Shown piece after piece: positions 1-11,919 of a stretch of DNA of 64,000 bases (position 1 is its first letter; every line of letters begins with the position of its first letter). The notes below the pieces were generated by a model. That model was not told where the DNA came from. It worked only from the letters and a program-made list of their open reading frames with translations, and ran no database searches. This DNA is from Phanerodontia chrysosporium (lineage: Eukaryota; Basidiomycota; Agaricomycetes; Polyporales; Phanerochaetaceae). The stretch is from the NCBI GenBank assembly GCA_001910725.1, contig MJGA01000029.1, forward strand, positions 248,001-312,000, in the 5' to 3' direction. The translations under genes were made by a program, and so were the position numbers.

Positions 1-3000
1 CCAAACCATTACCTGCGAGGATATCCTGGGTACAACGCGTGATGACGCGAGATACAGGCGTCACGTCGAGCCATCTATACCGCGTGAGTCATAGGTTCCA
101 TATCCAAGTGTGTATGCATACCGGAATGTACTCCCCAGTAGGGAGGAGACGAGCCTCTTGTTGATTGTGTAGGATGCACGCTGTGAGCCTCGAACGTACC
201 ATATCGTGCCCCATATGCTCCACACTATGACCGACGCAATGATGGCACAGTACATACTGAGGTAGCTGTCGAAGAAATTAGTTCATTGCATCCACAGTTA
301 GGCAGACAAAGTCGAGCACATACAATCCGACTCGTACAGCGTCGTGCGGTAAAACGTCGTACTGGTGTGCCCAGCGACCTAGCCACCATATCTCCACGAC
401 GTCGAAGAACTCGCTCATGGCAAGCCCCAAAAGTGACTGAGACCAAAAGAGCAGCGGCCAATCACCACCCAGTGCAATGAGGAACATTTTGACTACAAGG
501 CAGTATTATTAGACGCGCTTGGGCTCGAAGGCGAAGGCTACACACCGGCTTGCCAACTAACCCGACCGACGGCGATCTCCTCAGCAACAATGAGACCGCC
601 CTCCTTTGCAGCTTCAGATGGCTTCATAGTCTCGTCCTCGTGTTCGTCCATCTCGAGAGCTTCCTCTTCGTGACGTATTTCCTCGGCAAGCGAAGGGTCG
701 TTTGCGAACATGTCCGCTGGCGTTCCCTGTTTGACAATGGTGCCGTCAAGCCCAAGGGAAACTGCGAATTGCGCAATGGATCTCGTGAGCGCAACGTTGT
801 GGGTCTAATTTTTCGTTCATTGACACCAAGTTAGACGCATACGATGTTCAACTCACGATTAACAGCACCGTTCTTCCTTCGACCAAATCAGCAGTCAGGC
901 ACTTTGTGACGATCCAGCGGGCGGTGTGCACATCCTGTTCGAAGTCAGTGGAACGCATAAAGGTTTAACTCCGAACGGAGGCGAACCAGGGCAGCAAGAA
1001 TCTGTCTAACCCATTAGCGACTTCTTGATTGCAATATACAGGACCGAAAGCATACATCGTCCAATAGAAGGATCTCAGCCTTCGAATAAATCGCTCGCGC
1101 TAGCGTGATCCGTGCCTGTCCGGAAGAGTTAATGAGAATCCCGATCTCGACTCAAGAATGTAGCTCACCTTTTGGCCACCACTGTGCACACGAATTGACA
1201 TCAGGAGCACAGGAACCTGGAAGCATGCAGACGCACCTTAGAGTCAAGCCCCGTTCGCCTACTTCGGTTTCGTCGCCGGCACTGAGCAAGCGCAGATCCT
1301 GGTTGAGCGCGCACTGATGCAAGACTGAATCCTTCGTCAGAATACTATTTGGGCAAAGACATCTCGCAGGTGTTTACCCTTAGTGTATCTGGTCTTGTCG
1401 TATGGCTGGCCCATCAAGATATTTTCCTGAGAAGCCCTCAATATCCCAACCGTGTCGAGAAGGCATTGCGACGGACCTTGATAGTAGCATTCTGCACCCA
1501 AGACTTCTGCGCTGCGTACGCCACGCCGCCCGAGCGAGAGAGATTCACCCACGATCCGCTACCTAGAGGCTGGTAATGCATCTCGTTCAGGAGCGCCATG
1601 AGCACAGACGTCTTGCCCGAGCCGGTAGGTCCGACGATTAGGTTGAGCGCACCACGGCGGAAGACCACGTCTTTGTGTATTTGCAGGCAGAAATCCGAAT
1701 CGTGCTCTGCAGCTCCGGGTTCGCGCTTGCTCCAGTAGAATCGGGCGCTGCCGAAGCCGATGTCTTCTGCGTGCGCGTCGGAGACCGTAGAGTCCGAAAC
1801 GGGCTTTTCATCGAAGGCGTCGAGCAACTCGGTCTGTTCGGAGTGCATGAGTGGACTATATGCGTGATGACAAGAGCGTGACGTACGTTCCAAAGGAAGT
1901 CTGCGAGTCGTCCAAGCGAGACCTTGGCTGCTAAGATGTTAGAGACACGAGTATATCAGAGCTTTTTTGTCGTACCAGTGACGAGGATAGGGATTGTATC
2001 CAACACTCGGAAGAGCAGGTTTCGTAGCATGTTGAAAGCTAACTTTATGAGTTACGAAGCCAGCACGAAACGACTGTGCATCTTACTGGTCACAGAGGAG
2101 AAGACGACCGACGCTGTTCGGCGTATGTGAGAAAGGGTCTCGACGGATGATGGGGGTAATGACATGCCTGTTAGGTCTTGCTTCATTACCAAAATCTGAT
2201 TCGGGGACCTAGATAAGTAACACGCCCAACAAGTCTACAATTTAAGCCTACATAGATGAGGTAGGTGACGATCATATGAACGAGCGGTATGGTATGACTG
2301 CGTAAGATCTTCAGTCAACGACGTCCGAGTAGAAAAGGAAAGCTCCCACTTGACGAAGAAGTCAATGTAGTTCAACATGCGCGCCTTCCACAGCAGGCGC
2401 AGCTCGATTTGCCGCTTCTCTTCGATCTCGTTTTCAGCGAGCTTCTGCCAGCCAAAGAGCTTGATCATCTTCAGCACGTTCATTACTTGACGGCTATGTC
2501 AACAATTCGGCAAGAGCCATAGGAAAAGTTGACTCACCCTCGGTCACTGTCTGCACTCGAGCGTCGGTCTGTGGAGCGCATTAGGGGTCAGACGAATTGA
2601 GCGGCGCAGTATGCTCACAGCTTTCATCTTCTTCCCCATGGCGCCGCCAATCAAGGCCGCGAATTTGGCTGGAACGGGTGCAAGGATCACCATGACAGCC
2701 ATGCCGACGAAGACGCTGTCGGTCAAACCAATCAATAAACAAGAACAAGCCTGTAGAGAAATGTACGCACCTCCATCCCAGCAACGTATACAGGAACCAC
2801 GTGCTGAGAAAGACCTGCGCGGGCACAGACACCACTAAAGTCTTGTCAGAAACGGTGACAGCCCGGCAGCACAGGTCATACCGAGCGACAAGAAGTCCTT
2901 CCCCTGCGCGATGGTGTCCAGGTCTCCGGTGACGAGGTTGTTGATCTTGCCGACAAGATTCCGTTTCGCGCTCTTCTCGTCCGCGCCGTCCCTGTCCTTC

Positions 3001-4510
3001 TCTTTGTCTACCTCGGCCTTGAGGCGGATCCGGAGCGAGTGGTCGAAGACGAGCGCGGTGATGATCGCTTCGGTGCGCACGACGACGACGCTCTGAAGGC
3101 GATGCGATTGTCTCAACTATAAGGCGACGCAGAATGTGCGAGTGTGCGTGGGAACGCACTGTGAGGTATTGGTACAACTGCGAGAGCACAGTGTCGATCA
3201 TGGGTCCAATGGCTATCCAGAGAATCCAGACCCAGGGCCTCACGACGACGGGGTCTGCGCCGTAGCCTTTCCTCTTGTTCTCAAGGTAGCTGCGTCCCGC
3301 GGATTTCAGCATGCCAACTACTTAGGATCTGAAAAGAGCTCACGTCAGAAGACGATTTACGCCGACAGGGGCGGCGAGTTTCGCAGCCGCCTGTGTTTAT
3401 TAGGTTAACTCTGGCTACGCAAAGGTTGCTCCTGGCCTACCTGGACAGTGAGTATCAAGACCGACGACATAAGCTGTGTTCGGAAAATCGCGACGAGGCC
3501 AAAGAACGGCGATCTCTTCATCGCACCACAAAATGGGTCAAGCCACTTCTCAGGGTATTAGCCTTCCGCATGGACGGCGAGCGCCTGATAACGCACCTTG
3601 AAGTTCCGCTGTATGAGGTCCTTGACCTGATCGCGCTCAGGCAGCGAGGGGAGAGCGTCGTGAGGCAGATGAGGAACACGGTATGCCTTCCAGACCATGG
3701 GGTCCAGGAACAAGTACAAGAGGAATGAGAAGATGGACGCCGTCTGCTCCGCATTCTTCGATTCGCGGCTCAGTACATTGCGTGATAATCATTCGTGTAC
3801 TCAGATGCTTACCGTGGCATCCGGCGAGACCCTTGGGTACGGCTCGAAGAGAGGCTCGACGACGCCTACGAACGCAGCGAGTGCAATCTTGGCCCATAGA
3901 ACGGGGCCTTCGCCCTCATCCAACGGTCGTAGGGTGAAGGTCATAAGCGGCCAGATGTCTCGGTACGCAAACACACAAAAGAGTGTGAAGCCGTTTAGCG
4001 TCAGATGCCTGGAGTAGACTCGGGCGTCCGAGGCGGGGCGCAGGACATTCATGAGAGCGAGGAACAGCATATATCCCTGTCTCGCCGAGTCAAACACTAG
4101 AAACAATCTCGTGGATAGAAATACGTACCAGAGACCCGACTGAAGCGTAGTGAAGCCAAGCTATTTTCTGAACACTTGAGCCTTGGGCGACCGAGAGCAC
4201 AAGCAGCCCCAGAACGGCAGCAAGCTTCAATGACTTGAGAGCGACGATCATCAGTCCTCCATGGTGAGCTAGAGGCCTTTACCATCTTCTGCTGGCTGCG
4301 GATCCTGCTGAGCGAGTTGTGCTGCTGTGAAGCATCTGCCAACGACCAGAACGAGAAGTGACAACGCCGCGACGTAGACCGGCAGGAGTCGTTCGTCGAG
4401 CCAGAGGTTCGCGTCGCTATAGGCAAAGACGCGAGTTTAAATAACAGTTCCTGAACAACGACATACATAACATACCCCGCTGGCTCTGCGAACGCGTAGG
4501 GCCGCGTCAT
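1..4510 (-). CDS. ABCC (MRP-type) ABC transporter, 3' end beyond window
   Basis: ATP-driven export pump of the full-length ABCC type, expected in the vacuolar or plasma membrane; the substrate cannot be read from sequence. The likely start is the ATG at 4510, followed by a short exon, then N-terminal hydrophobic helices (about 4430-3500), the first transmembrane domain (about 3300-2240) and nucleotide-binding domain 1. Walker A GPTGSGKTS lies near 1600-1640. The signature LTLSGGQK is assembled across a 13-nt exon (1169-1181). Walker B LLLDD (1056-1115) is followed by a 15-nt exon (987-1001) giving LDDILAALDVHTA, as in ABCC NBD1. An acidic linker (about 830-550) leads into transmembrane domain 2, and the frame VITRCTQDIL continues past base 1. 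NBD2 must lie outside the window. There are many introns of about 50-55 nt. Family is firm; the exact 5' exon is less so. Confidence 0.88.
987..1001 (-). other. 15-nt microexon encoding the D-loop (ILAAL)
   Basis: It lies between introns 1002-1055 and 935-986. It joins LLLDD to DVHTARWIV, giving LLLDDILAALDVHTA. Its downstream donor is a weak gttcgc. Confidence 0.7.
1169..1181 (-). other. 13-nt microexon encoding the ABC signature motif
   Basis: Flanked on the minus strand by gcacag before and gtgagc after. Joining the exon ending at 1237 to TGGTGGCCAAAAG and to the exon 1056-1115 gives GLTLSGGQKARITLARA, the canonical ABCC signature. Without it the frame reads a degenerate NSSGQ. Confidence 0.8.
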
Positions 4511-5157
4511 GACGGCCTTTTCGATGATGTCCAGTTCTACGTGATCGCTGTACTGCGCGACTTTTAGGCCTGGATAACACAATGTCAGCTCCTCTCCTCC
4601 TCGTTCTCTATAAAAAGCGGGTCTGGAGTCACTTTTGGTTCGAGCTTCAGTACTACATCCCCGCAGACGCACGCCCCTCGGAGCCGCTGGCTCGGTCCCG
4701 CGTGTGCTCAGCGGTTCACACGCGTCGCTGCACATGGCACGCACACAGCCTGTCGCCAGGCCCTAGCGTTCTCGACTTACTCAAGCTCATTCATTGTCTT
4801 GCGGAAGTAGATGACTTCGCTTGTCGAAAGATAGGGCTGGCCCGTGATGGTGTTAGAACTAGTCGACGTTCAAGTTCAACGTCCAACGTTGATATCAAGG
4901 ACGGCCTTCCGAAAGGAGCGAATCACGTGCGGGGCCCCAGCAAGCGCGCGTGGTCGAGGATGTGAACGCCTCCTGCATACCTGACTGCATACCCATTCAT
5001 CCAGGATAGCCGGAACTAAAAAGAGTCGCGCAGCAAGGTCATTCAATGAAAGCATGGGTATATTCATTTTTTCCGAATTTTCCTGTATACTAGTGCTACA
5101 AACAAGACTCCCTAGTCCCGACCTGCGGTTAGAATCGAACCATTCTTCCCAAGTAAA
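4511..5157. other. Intergenic, no gene supported
   Basis: Upstream region of the ABC transporter and 3' flank of the first AAA gene. Only short frames without family features are seen. The AT-rich stretch near 5060-5100 could hold 3' processing signals of the AAA gene. Confidence 0.5.
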
Positions 5158-6631
5158 TTACTCCTCCGAGCTTCCCTCCTTCACCGTCCCTGCAGTCTCG
5201 GTTTTGATGATCTGATGTGCGAGCTTATCCACCTGCTCCATGAGCAGGGCCTCGACAGGAGCATCAGAGGTCTTGACACCCCTCTGGCGGAGCGAGCTGT
5301 CGTGCGCGAGGCGCAGCAGGAACGACACGAAACTATGCACGCACCCTGTCAGCCCGTGGAACAGCAGAGTGATGTGAAAATAAACGACATACAGCTCCTT
5401 CAGGAAGGCATACGACCACCCGTCGGTCTTGGCAGCAACCGCGTCCGCAGACTCCTCAGGCCTGTCGAACGCCAGCCCGGTGTGCACTGCCACCGCGTTG
5501 ACCTTCGCGAGCCACTTGATGGCGAACGCTCTGCGCATGGCGCCGTCCGGGAGCGCGAAGTTGTACTTGACGTCGAAGCGCGATGGCCTGTTGATAATCG
5601 CGTCGTCGATCCGTTCTGGGTGGTTTGTGGTCGCGATTGTGAGGATGCCCTCGTTTTTGGCCTAGCATCGCGGTATTCAGCATGCTGCGCACGTGAGATG
5701 AGATAAACTGAAAGCTCACCAGGCCGTCAAGTTCATTAAGGAAGAAGGATCGAGACTCCGGGACAAGCATAGAATCCAGGTCTTCCAAGATCAAGATGCA
5801 TGGTGCATGCGAACGTGCATGCTGGAAAATATCCCGAATACCAGATTCTGGGCCCTGCCAACAGTCAACGTCGAGTATTTGAATGTGACGAAGCTGACTT
5901 ACTCGGCAGGTTGTGAAGGATTTCACGTACAAGGGCGATACACCCTTCGTCTCTTTTAGCAAAGCCTTGATCGACTCCGTTTTGCCGTTCCCGGGCGGCC
6001 CCAGGAGAAGGATACCACGCTTCCAGGTGACACCCAGCGCATCATACGTGTCCTTGCTCGCGAAGAACGTCTGCGTGTCGCGGCGGAGGCCCTCCTTGAA
6101 CTCGTCCTCGAGCACGACCTCGTCCCAATTCGCGTGCTGCACCGCCTTGTACAGCTCCTTGCTCTTCTCCCAGTGCGCGTCCTCAAACACCCAGATCTCC
6201 TCGTTCACGTCGTTCGCGAAGCCGTACACCGCCTGTGTGAGCCGCTTGCCCACGCTGTCGTCCGCGCCCGCGAACACAAGGTGATCGAAGTAGTACTCGT
6301 TGTACTCGCCCTGCCACTGCGCCTTGAAGAGGCGGAACGCCACCGATTCGTACGTGAACTCGAAGACGCCGACCGCCACCTCGTCGCGCACCGTCTTCGT
6401 GTCCTCGTCGTATCCAACCCTGTAGTGGGTCTCGGACGGGACGTGGGTCGCGGTGATGCCGATAGTGGACAGGTAGGTGATCACAGGAAACTGTTCCGGA
6501 CGCCACGTGAGCATCGACAGGTGCTGGGACTGGGGGAACTGCGCCTTGAAGGCCTCGACAAGGGTCAGCTGGGGTGCAGGAAGACGTTTGCCGAACACTG
6601 TATGGAGCGCAGACGCGAAGGAGAAGGACAT
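5158..6631 (-). CDS. AAA+ ATPase, BCS1-like, copy 1 (intact)
   Basis: ATP-dependent remodelling protein of the BCS1-like AAA group; the substrate is unknown. Exons 5903-6631, 5720-5854, 5393-5661 and 5158-5332 total 1308 nt (435 aa) with consistent phases. About 200 N-terminal residues have no recognised domain. They are followed by Walker A GPPGNGKT, Walker [13 protein letters not shown], sensor 1 [10 protein letters not shown] and the arginine-finger region NRPSRFD, then a helical C-terminus. The start at 6631 (MSFSFASAL) aligns with both paralogues at 7.5-9.0 and 42.5-44.1 kb. Introns are 48-60 nt with good GT-AG sites. Of the three copies only this one reads through without a frame break. 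No obvious N-terminal membrane segment is seen, unlike mitochondrial Bcs1. Confidence 0.88.
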
Positions 6632-6684
6632 GGCGCGTTGGGACGACTGGGAGAGGATGCCTCTCTCTCGTCGAGTCGCCCGCC

Positions 6685-6691
6685 TTTAATA
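6685..6691 (-). promoter_or_regulatory. TATA-like box of AAA copy 1
   Basis: TATTAAA on the minus strand about 55 nt upstream of the ATG at 6631. The paralogues have similar boxes in the same place. Confidence 0.45.
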
Positions 6692-7496
6692 CGGGTCGTG
6701 TGCGGATCAACGTAATCGCTAAGCCGCGCGTTGAGTCAGTTGCCTACGAGGCACAATGAAACAGGGCTGCTCGCCCGAGCCGCTTGAGGTCATAGAAGCG
6801 ACGCTCGCCCACAACGTTGTTCCAGCGCGACCTGCGGATCCGGGTGGGGTGCGCCCATAGCTGATGGAGTCAGGTTGAGTGCCGGTAGCCGTGCACAGCA
6901 ACGTTGACTAGACGGTGCGCCCGTCTCAAGAACGTCTGCACAGCCCCAATGTTTGCATAGCACAGGACCACCAACTGCGCAATAGCGCGACGAATGGTAT
7001 GCCTGAGCGAGGTTCGCTATGACTAGATATCAGATTGCTCCCTTCACAGGGCAGAAGAACACTCACTGCCTTCTGACAGCGCGGTTCCGAAAACTTCAAG
7101 CTTCAAGTGGCAGGACACCACCGCGAACAGGTCTGCGCTGAAGTACACAACAAGGGCATGAAGTTAGCACGAGATGACGAGCCAGTACGCCGTAACTCAA
7201 GCCGCGGTGATTATCCATGAGTCCTAGTCGTCGAATGCGCGCAGAATATGAGCGGATAGCCTGGCAAAAGTGAAGGCCGTCATGGTGGTTCAAGTTGACG
7301 GGCACAGGCGCCGAGCAACACTCACGGAGCGCGGGCACGAACCATGTTCCGTCTCGGACTACAGGTGCTCGACTTTTGCCTGTGCAGACTTCAAGTCGAG
7401 TTCGATGCACCAGGAGGTCTAACACGCTGAGCTACGAGCTTCAGGGTAGTTCTACATTGCGACAATATCACCGCGTCTCACGTAACGCAAACAAAC
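6692..7496. other. Intergenic between AAA copies 1 and 2
   Basis: About 0.8 kb with no frame showing family features. It holds the upstream region of copy 1 and the 3' flank of copy 2. Confidence 0.5.
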
Positions 7497-9048
7497 TCAG
7501 AATGCAGTTCCGCCGCTCGCAGGAATAATTGCCTGACCGCCCATCTGCATCGAGAACATCCCCGCGCGCATGCGCATCGGAGCCCTGAAAGCCTCTGACG
7601 CGCTATTCCCCGCAGCCGGAGCCTCTTCCTTCGTCTTGATTATCTGGTCGGCGAGCTGGTCGACCTGCTTCATCAGCAGCGTCTCGGCCGTGTCTTCGTC
7701 GGCGACTTCAGCACCTGTCTCGCGGAGCGAGGCGTCGTGCGCTAGTCGCAGGAGGAAAGACACGAACCTGCGAGGTTTACCGTCAGTGATGGTCTGAGGG
7801 ACGACGGAAGGATGCTTACAGTTCCTTCAGGAAGGCGTAGGACCAGCCTTCGGTCTTCGTGGTGATCGCTTCGGCCATGTCGTCGGGGTTCTCGAACGCT
7901 ATACCCGTCTCTTCAACCATAGCGTTGACCTTTGCGAGCCATTTTAAGGCGAACTCTTTGCGCAGGCGAGGCTCTGGGAGAGTAAAGTTGTATTTGACGT
8001 CGAAGCGCGACGGCCTATTCAGTATAGCGTCATCGATACGCTCGGGATGGTTCGTGGTTGCGATGGTTAGGATGCCCTCGTTATCAGCCTGGAAGGGAAG
8101 TCAGGGACGTGTCCAAGTGATGTCTCTCATAGTACTTACTAGACCATCGAGTTCATTCAGGAAGAACGATCGCGCTTCCGGGACCAGCATAGAGTCGAGA
8201 TCCTCGAGAATGAGGATGCACGGGGCATGCGTACGAGCATGTTCGAAGATGGCCTGTATGCCTTGCTCTGGGCCCTACAGAAAGTAAGCATGAGATAAGG
8301 ATGAGACGATGCCAACACGTACCATCCGCGTCGAGAATGACTTGACATACAAGGGCGATACGCCCTCTGCCTCTTTCAGCAGCGCTTTAATCGACTCCGT
8401 CTTCCCGTTCCCAGGTGGGCCTAGAAGCAATATGCCGCGTTTCCAGGTAACCCCAAGGGATGCGTACCGCGCCTTACTCGCAAAGAACGTCTTCGTATCG
8501 CGGCGCAAGCCGTCCTTGAACTTCGCGTCGAGGACGACGTCATCCCAATTGGCGGACTGAACGGCCATGTGCAGCTTCTTGTTCTTGTCCCACTGTCCGC
8601 CCTCGAAGACCCAGATCTCCTCCTTTAGGTCGTCAGCCCAATCGTACACTGCGCGCAGAAGTGTTCGCCCGACGCTATCGTCTGCCCCTGCGAAAACGAG
8701 GTGATACAAGTGGTATGGCATTCGCGAATCCTGCCAGGCGGCTTTGTAGACGCAGAACGAAGTCGAGGCATATGTGAACTCGGTGACTCCGGCGAAGACA
8801 TTGTTGTATATGAACCTTGGTGTCAGCTCTGTAATTCACAGTACTATGCGTCTCGGCTTCGACGATAGACGGTGTGATACCGATGGTAGCAAGGTAGGCC
8901 GACAGTGGGAACTGGCTTTCGAAACAGTTGACAACCGACAGGTGTTGTAACGAGGGATACCGATCTTTGAGGGCTTGATAATGTTGAACTGGGGATGGGA
9001 CAGAGGTGCACCGAACTGAGTCTCGAGGAGCGATGAGAAGGTGGACAT
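7497..9048 (-). CDS. AAA+ ATPase, BCS1-like, copy 2 (compensating frame breaks in exon 1)
   Basis: Tandem paralogue of the gene at 5158-6631. Exons 8323-9048, 8140-8274, 7820-8088 and 7497-7767. Exons 2 and 3 have exactly the lengths of copy 1 (135 and 269 nt). Walker [26 protein letters not shown] and the C-terminal helical region are present, and the tail is longer and ends in SGGTAF. In exon 1 the frame slips near 8985 (one base short in the NIIK-ALKD stretch) and back near 8825, so about 160 nt read out of frame and meet a stop. Total exon length is still a multiple of three. This is either a young pseudogene or two assembly indels; homology outside the slipped segment is strong. Confidence 0.75.
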
Positions 9049-9081
9049 TTTAGCGATGAGGTAACCAGTGCTGAGTTCCGG

Positions 9082-9090
9082 CCTTTTATG
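9082..9090 (-). promoter_or_regulatory. TATA-like box of AAA copy 2
   Basis: CATAAAAGG on the minus strand, about 35 nt upstream of the ATG at 9048. Confidence 0.45.
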
Positions 9091-9646
9091 TCGCGAGCTC
9101 TCAAGCCGCTGCGCAGCCAGTCAATTCCAGCTACGGAGGAAGGACTCATCGGCATGGTGAAGCATCAGGATGCCGAATCAAGTCTACCGTGTGCATGAGT
9201 CTGCAGAAGAACCTCGTGCCTCCGGCATTCACGTATCACCAGGTGGCACGGCTGCAGGAAAGACCGCAGTATTCATGAGGATCTAGAACTACTGTGCAAT
9301 TGACAGATGACTTACCTGCACAGATTCGGCTCTGCGACGAACCGAACAGTAACACATACGGGCATGTATGCCGAGATCCTAGAATGCTCCTGCTTTTGGC
9401 CTACGAGGACTGCCAGCCGAACATGGGTCTTCTTTGAGAAGAATAGTGTGATAGAAATAGTCTCTCGAATATGCAACTAAGTCGTAGCAGATAATGGCAC
9501 GGAGAACATGGTGGCACCAGAACAAGATGAAAGCGCTGACCAGCCGGAGCCGCCTGCCTTGTTCTCATTCCACGACCACCACCCACGGCCTCCGTCTCCT
9601 GCCCGTTTGCCCTATTCTCCAACTCTAGCCCACTCAAAGACACGCT
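9091..9646. other. Intergenic; divergent upstream region
   Basis: Lies between the start of AAA copy 2 (minus) and the start of the Dpb4-like gene (plus). No gene is seen. The plus strand just before 9647 is pyrimidine-rich, as expected of a fungal promoter. Confidence 0.5.
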
Positions 9647-10589
9647 ATGCCACGCAAAGACACGGGCTCAGGGCCATCCGTGAGCGCACAAGCGCAGCAG
9701 GACGCCGCGTCGGACGGCATTGACGCGTACGAACTCCCGAAGAGTCTGGTCACAAAGATCGCAAGGTCTGCTGTATGTACGCGTACATGGTGTCTGTGTT
9801 CCGACTCTGCAGCGTGTCTCACGCTCCAGATAGCTTCCGGATAACGCAAAGCTGCAAAAGGAGACCGTCCTTGCCCTCATGAAGGGCTCGACCGTGTTCA
9901 TAAACTACCTTGGTGCGTTTCGTGCTGCTTGTTGTCGTGGCCACTTCTGAATTTGTATTCAGCTGCGACGTATGTGCTCCGCATCTTGCTAATGCATCTA
10001 CACGCTTACTCGTGCGTAGCGCACACGACGTCGCATCTCAAAAGCAGCACAAGAGCGTCTCCGCATCGGACGTGCTGAAAGCCCTTGAGCTCCTTGACAT
10101 GGGCGACATGTCGCCGAAACTGCAACAGGAGCTGAAAGGTGCGTGTACTTGCTGTCTCGGTGTACCCGCCTCCTCATACTACGCGTTGTCGCAGCGTACC
10201 GAGACCACCAAAAGACCGACAAACGGCGTGGTGGCGCGAAGGGCAAGGCAAAGGATGCTGGGGAGTCCGCGTCAGCAAAAGTCAAAGGCAAGGCCAAAGC
10301 CCCGGCGGCGCCGACAATAACGATCCCTGGGCGTGGTTTGCCATCGCACGAGGCGGATGCCATAGACGAAGAGGTCGAGGCGCATGGGCCCAGGGTTGCA
10401 GATGAGGACGAGGACATGGCGGAAGCGGATCAGGACGAGGAAGAGCTCGACGAGGAAGAAGACGTTGGCGACGATGACGATGACGAGGGTGAAGAGCTCG
10501 TGGATGAGGCTGCGCTCGAGGAAGAGCAGCTGCGACGCGATGCACGCGGTGTGGAGGAGCGTGGCGGATATCCGGAAGATGAGGACTGA
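9647..10589 (+). CDS. Histone-fold protein, Dpb4/POLE3-like
   Basis: Probable small subunit of DNA polymerase epsilon and/or CHRAC-type remodelers, nuclear, pairing through its histone fold with a Dpb3/POLE4-type partner. Exons 9647-9772, 9834-9912, 9963-9969, 10020-10138 and 10195-10589 give 241 aa. The histone fold runs from about residue 25 to 110: YELPKSLVTKIARSA, a second helix with KETVLALMKGSTVFINYLAATAHDVA, then KQHKSVSASDVLKAL. A Lys/Ala-rich linker and a strongly acidic tail (many E and D) follow, typical of the family. The third exon is only 7 nt; without it the INYLAATAHD helix cannot be read in frame. Assignment to Dpb4 rather than another HFD protein rests on the fold plus the acidic tail. 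Confidence 0.85.
9963..9969 (+). other. 7-nt microexon of the Dpb4-like gene
   Basis: CTGCGAC lies between ttgtattcag and gtatgt. It joins exon 9834-9912 (ends ..CTTG) to 10020-10138 (starts CGCAC) and yields NYLAATAHDV, matching the conserved central helix. The following intron has a good branch-like gctaat. Confidence 0.75.
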
Positions 10590-11157
10590 ATACTGAGGTG
10601 TGTAAGGCTCGCCGAGTTTTTGTTTCATCGCTTCCTTGTGTATGGATTGATTGGCACGCTGGTTATGCTGTTGATTTTGTAGCTGTGTAATTACTAGATC
10701 TTTGATTTACCCTTCCACTGGTACTGTTTTCGAGGACCATGTGCCCCACATGCACAGTGTGGTAAGCACGATTTTTTATCGCATAAATCCAGAATAAAAC
10801 TGATGAATAAACACTGCAATGTATTTCGGTTTTCTTTCACTTCTTGCAACAGTCAAAAACAAGGGAAATCGCAGGAAAACCAGCTCAGTGGCAGGCAGTG
10901 GTCGCCAAAAACCCCTGTATTTCTTCCTCGATAAACTGGGAGAAAATTGCATAGAATGTCATATAATTTTAACCGGATTTCATGCAGTTTTTGGGTCACA
11001 AAAACTGGGTTACCACGCTGTGATGGGGATGCACGTGATACACTGCGAGTCGCTGGAGATTTGACAGGAAGCGCGATGTTGTTGCGTCTTGAACTCGCTG
11101 ATGATGTACGTGACTATCACTGTCGTTCACTTTTAGCTTACCATCACCTCCCTACAG
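10590..11157. other. Intergenic, AT-richer 3' flank
   Basis: 3' region of the Dpb4-like gene followed by the upstream region of the F-box-like gene. AT content is higher than in neighbours (for example around 10770-10870). No supported gene. Confidence 0.5.
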
Positions 11158-11919
11158 ATGGTGGCAGAACTTCCCTTAGAGCTCCAAGAGCGCATCGTTG
11201 ATGGCTTGCGGGGAGACAGAAGGACTCTCCTAGCCTGTTCGCAGATTTGCAAAGCGTGGCTGCCACGGGCACGCTATCTTCTCTTCCACACTATTCATAT
11301 CGATTGGGATGACAGGAAGCGCACCGTTCGGCTCTACGAAGCACTGGTGGAGACACATTGGATCGTTCGTGAGCTCAGGATCATAAGCTCTCGCAGTTTC
11401 GAACGCGAAGAACTCCACTTGCTCCTTGAGAACTGCGAGAACCTGGAGTCGCTTTCCATGCACTGTGTGTTTTTAACCTTGGTCTGAAAAGTTTACACCT
11501 GATGATGAAACCGTGCCGCAGCAACACTGTCATGCAATTTGAGCGCATGCACGGCATTGCGCACGCTGGAGCTGAACGGTCGCCACAGCATTGACTTCTA
11601 CTCGCTGAAGGTAGCGAGCAATATCCTCTCGACAGTAGCAAGCGAAGCGCCCCTGGAGCACGTCATCTTCCGCATGCGCATGATGGTCAGGACGCTCGAC
11701 TTCCGGGATGCATCCACGCTGCGACTATTCGCCAAAATAGACAAATGTCTCAGCACGTTCCCTCTGCTTAGACAAGTGGAATGGATTCTGCATACTGGCA
11801 CTGCTCCCTGTGCGGACCTTTCTTCGGCGTACCTGGAGCTCTTCGAGAAGCAATTCCCCGTGTTGATCGCCACTGGAGGAGATGTTAAGCTGAGCTGGAA
11901 GGTGGGCAATGATCTATAA
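11158..11919 (+). CDS. F-box-like protein, short form
   Basis: N-terminal F-box-like segment LPLELQERIVDGLRGD..LLACSQICKAWLPRARYLLF, which would bind Skp1 in an SCF ubiquitin ligase. Exons 11158-11464 and 11522-11919 give 234 aa. The 57-nt intron has gtgtgt and gccgcag ends and restores the phase. It is closely related to the F-box-like gene at 46292-47536 (414 aa) and lacks roughly the middle third of that protein. The missing part would sit exactly where the intron is. A C-terminal leucine-rich part (ALRTLELNG... LRQVEWIL) is kept. The target is unknown. Confidence 0.7.

Noticed and set aside
1085..1150. Apparent degenerate ABC signature (NSSGQ) in the ABC gene
   Set aside because: It lies in an intron; a 13-nt exon at 1169-1181 supplies the canonical LSGGQK.
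5120..5145. GGTTCGATTC tRNA T-loop-like sequence on the minus strand
   Set aside because: Flanking bases do not pair as a T-stem and no matching D-arm or acceptor stem was found.
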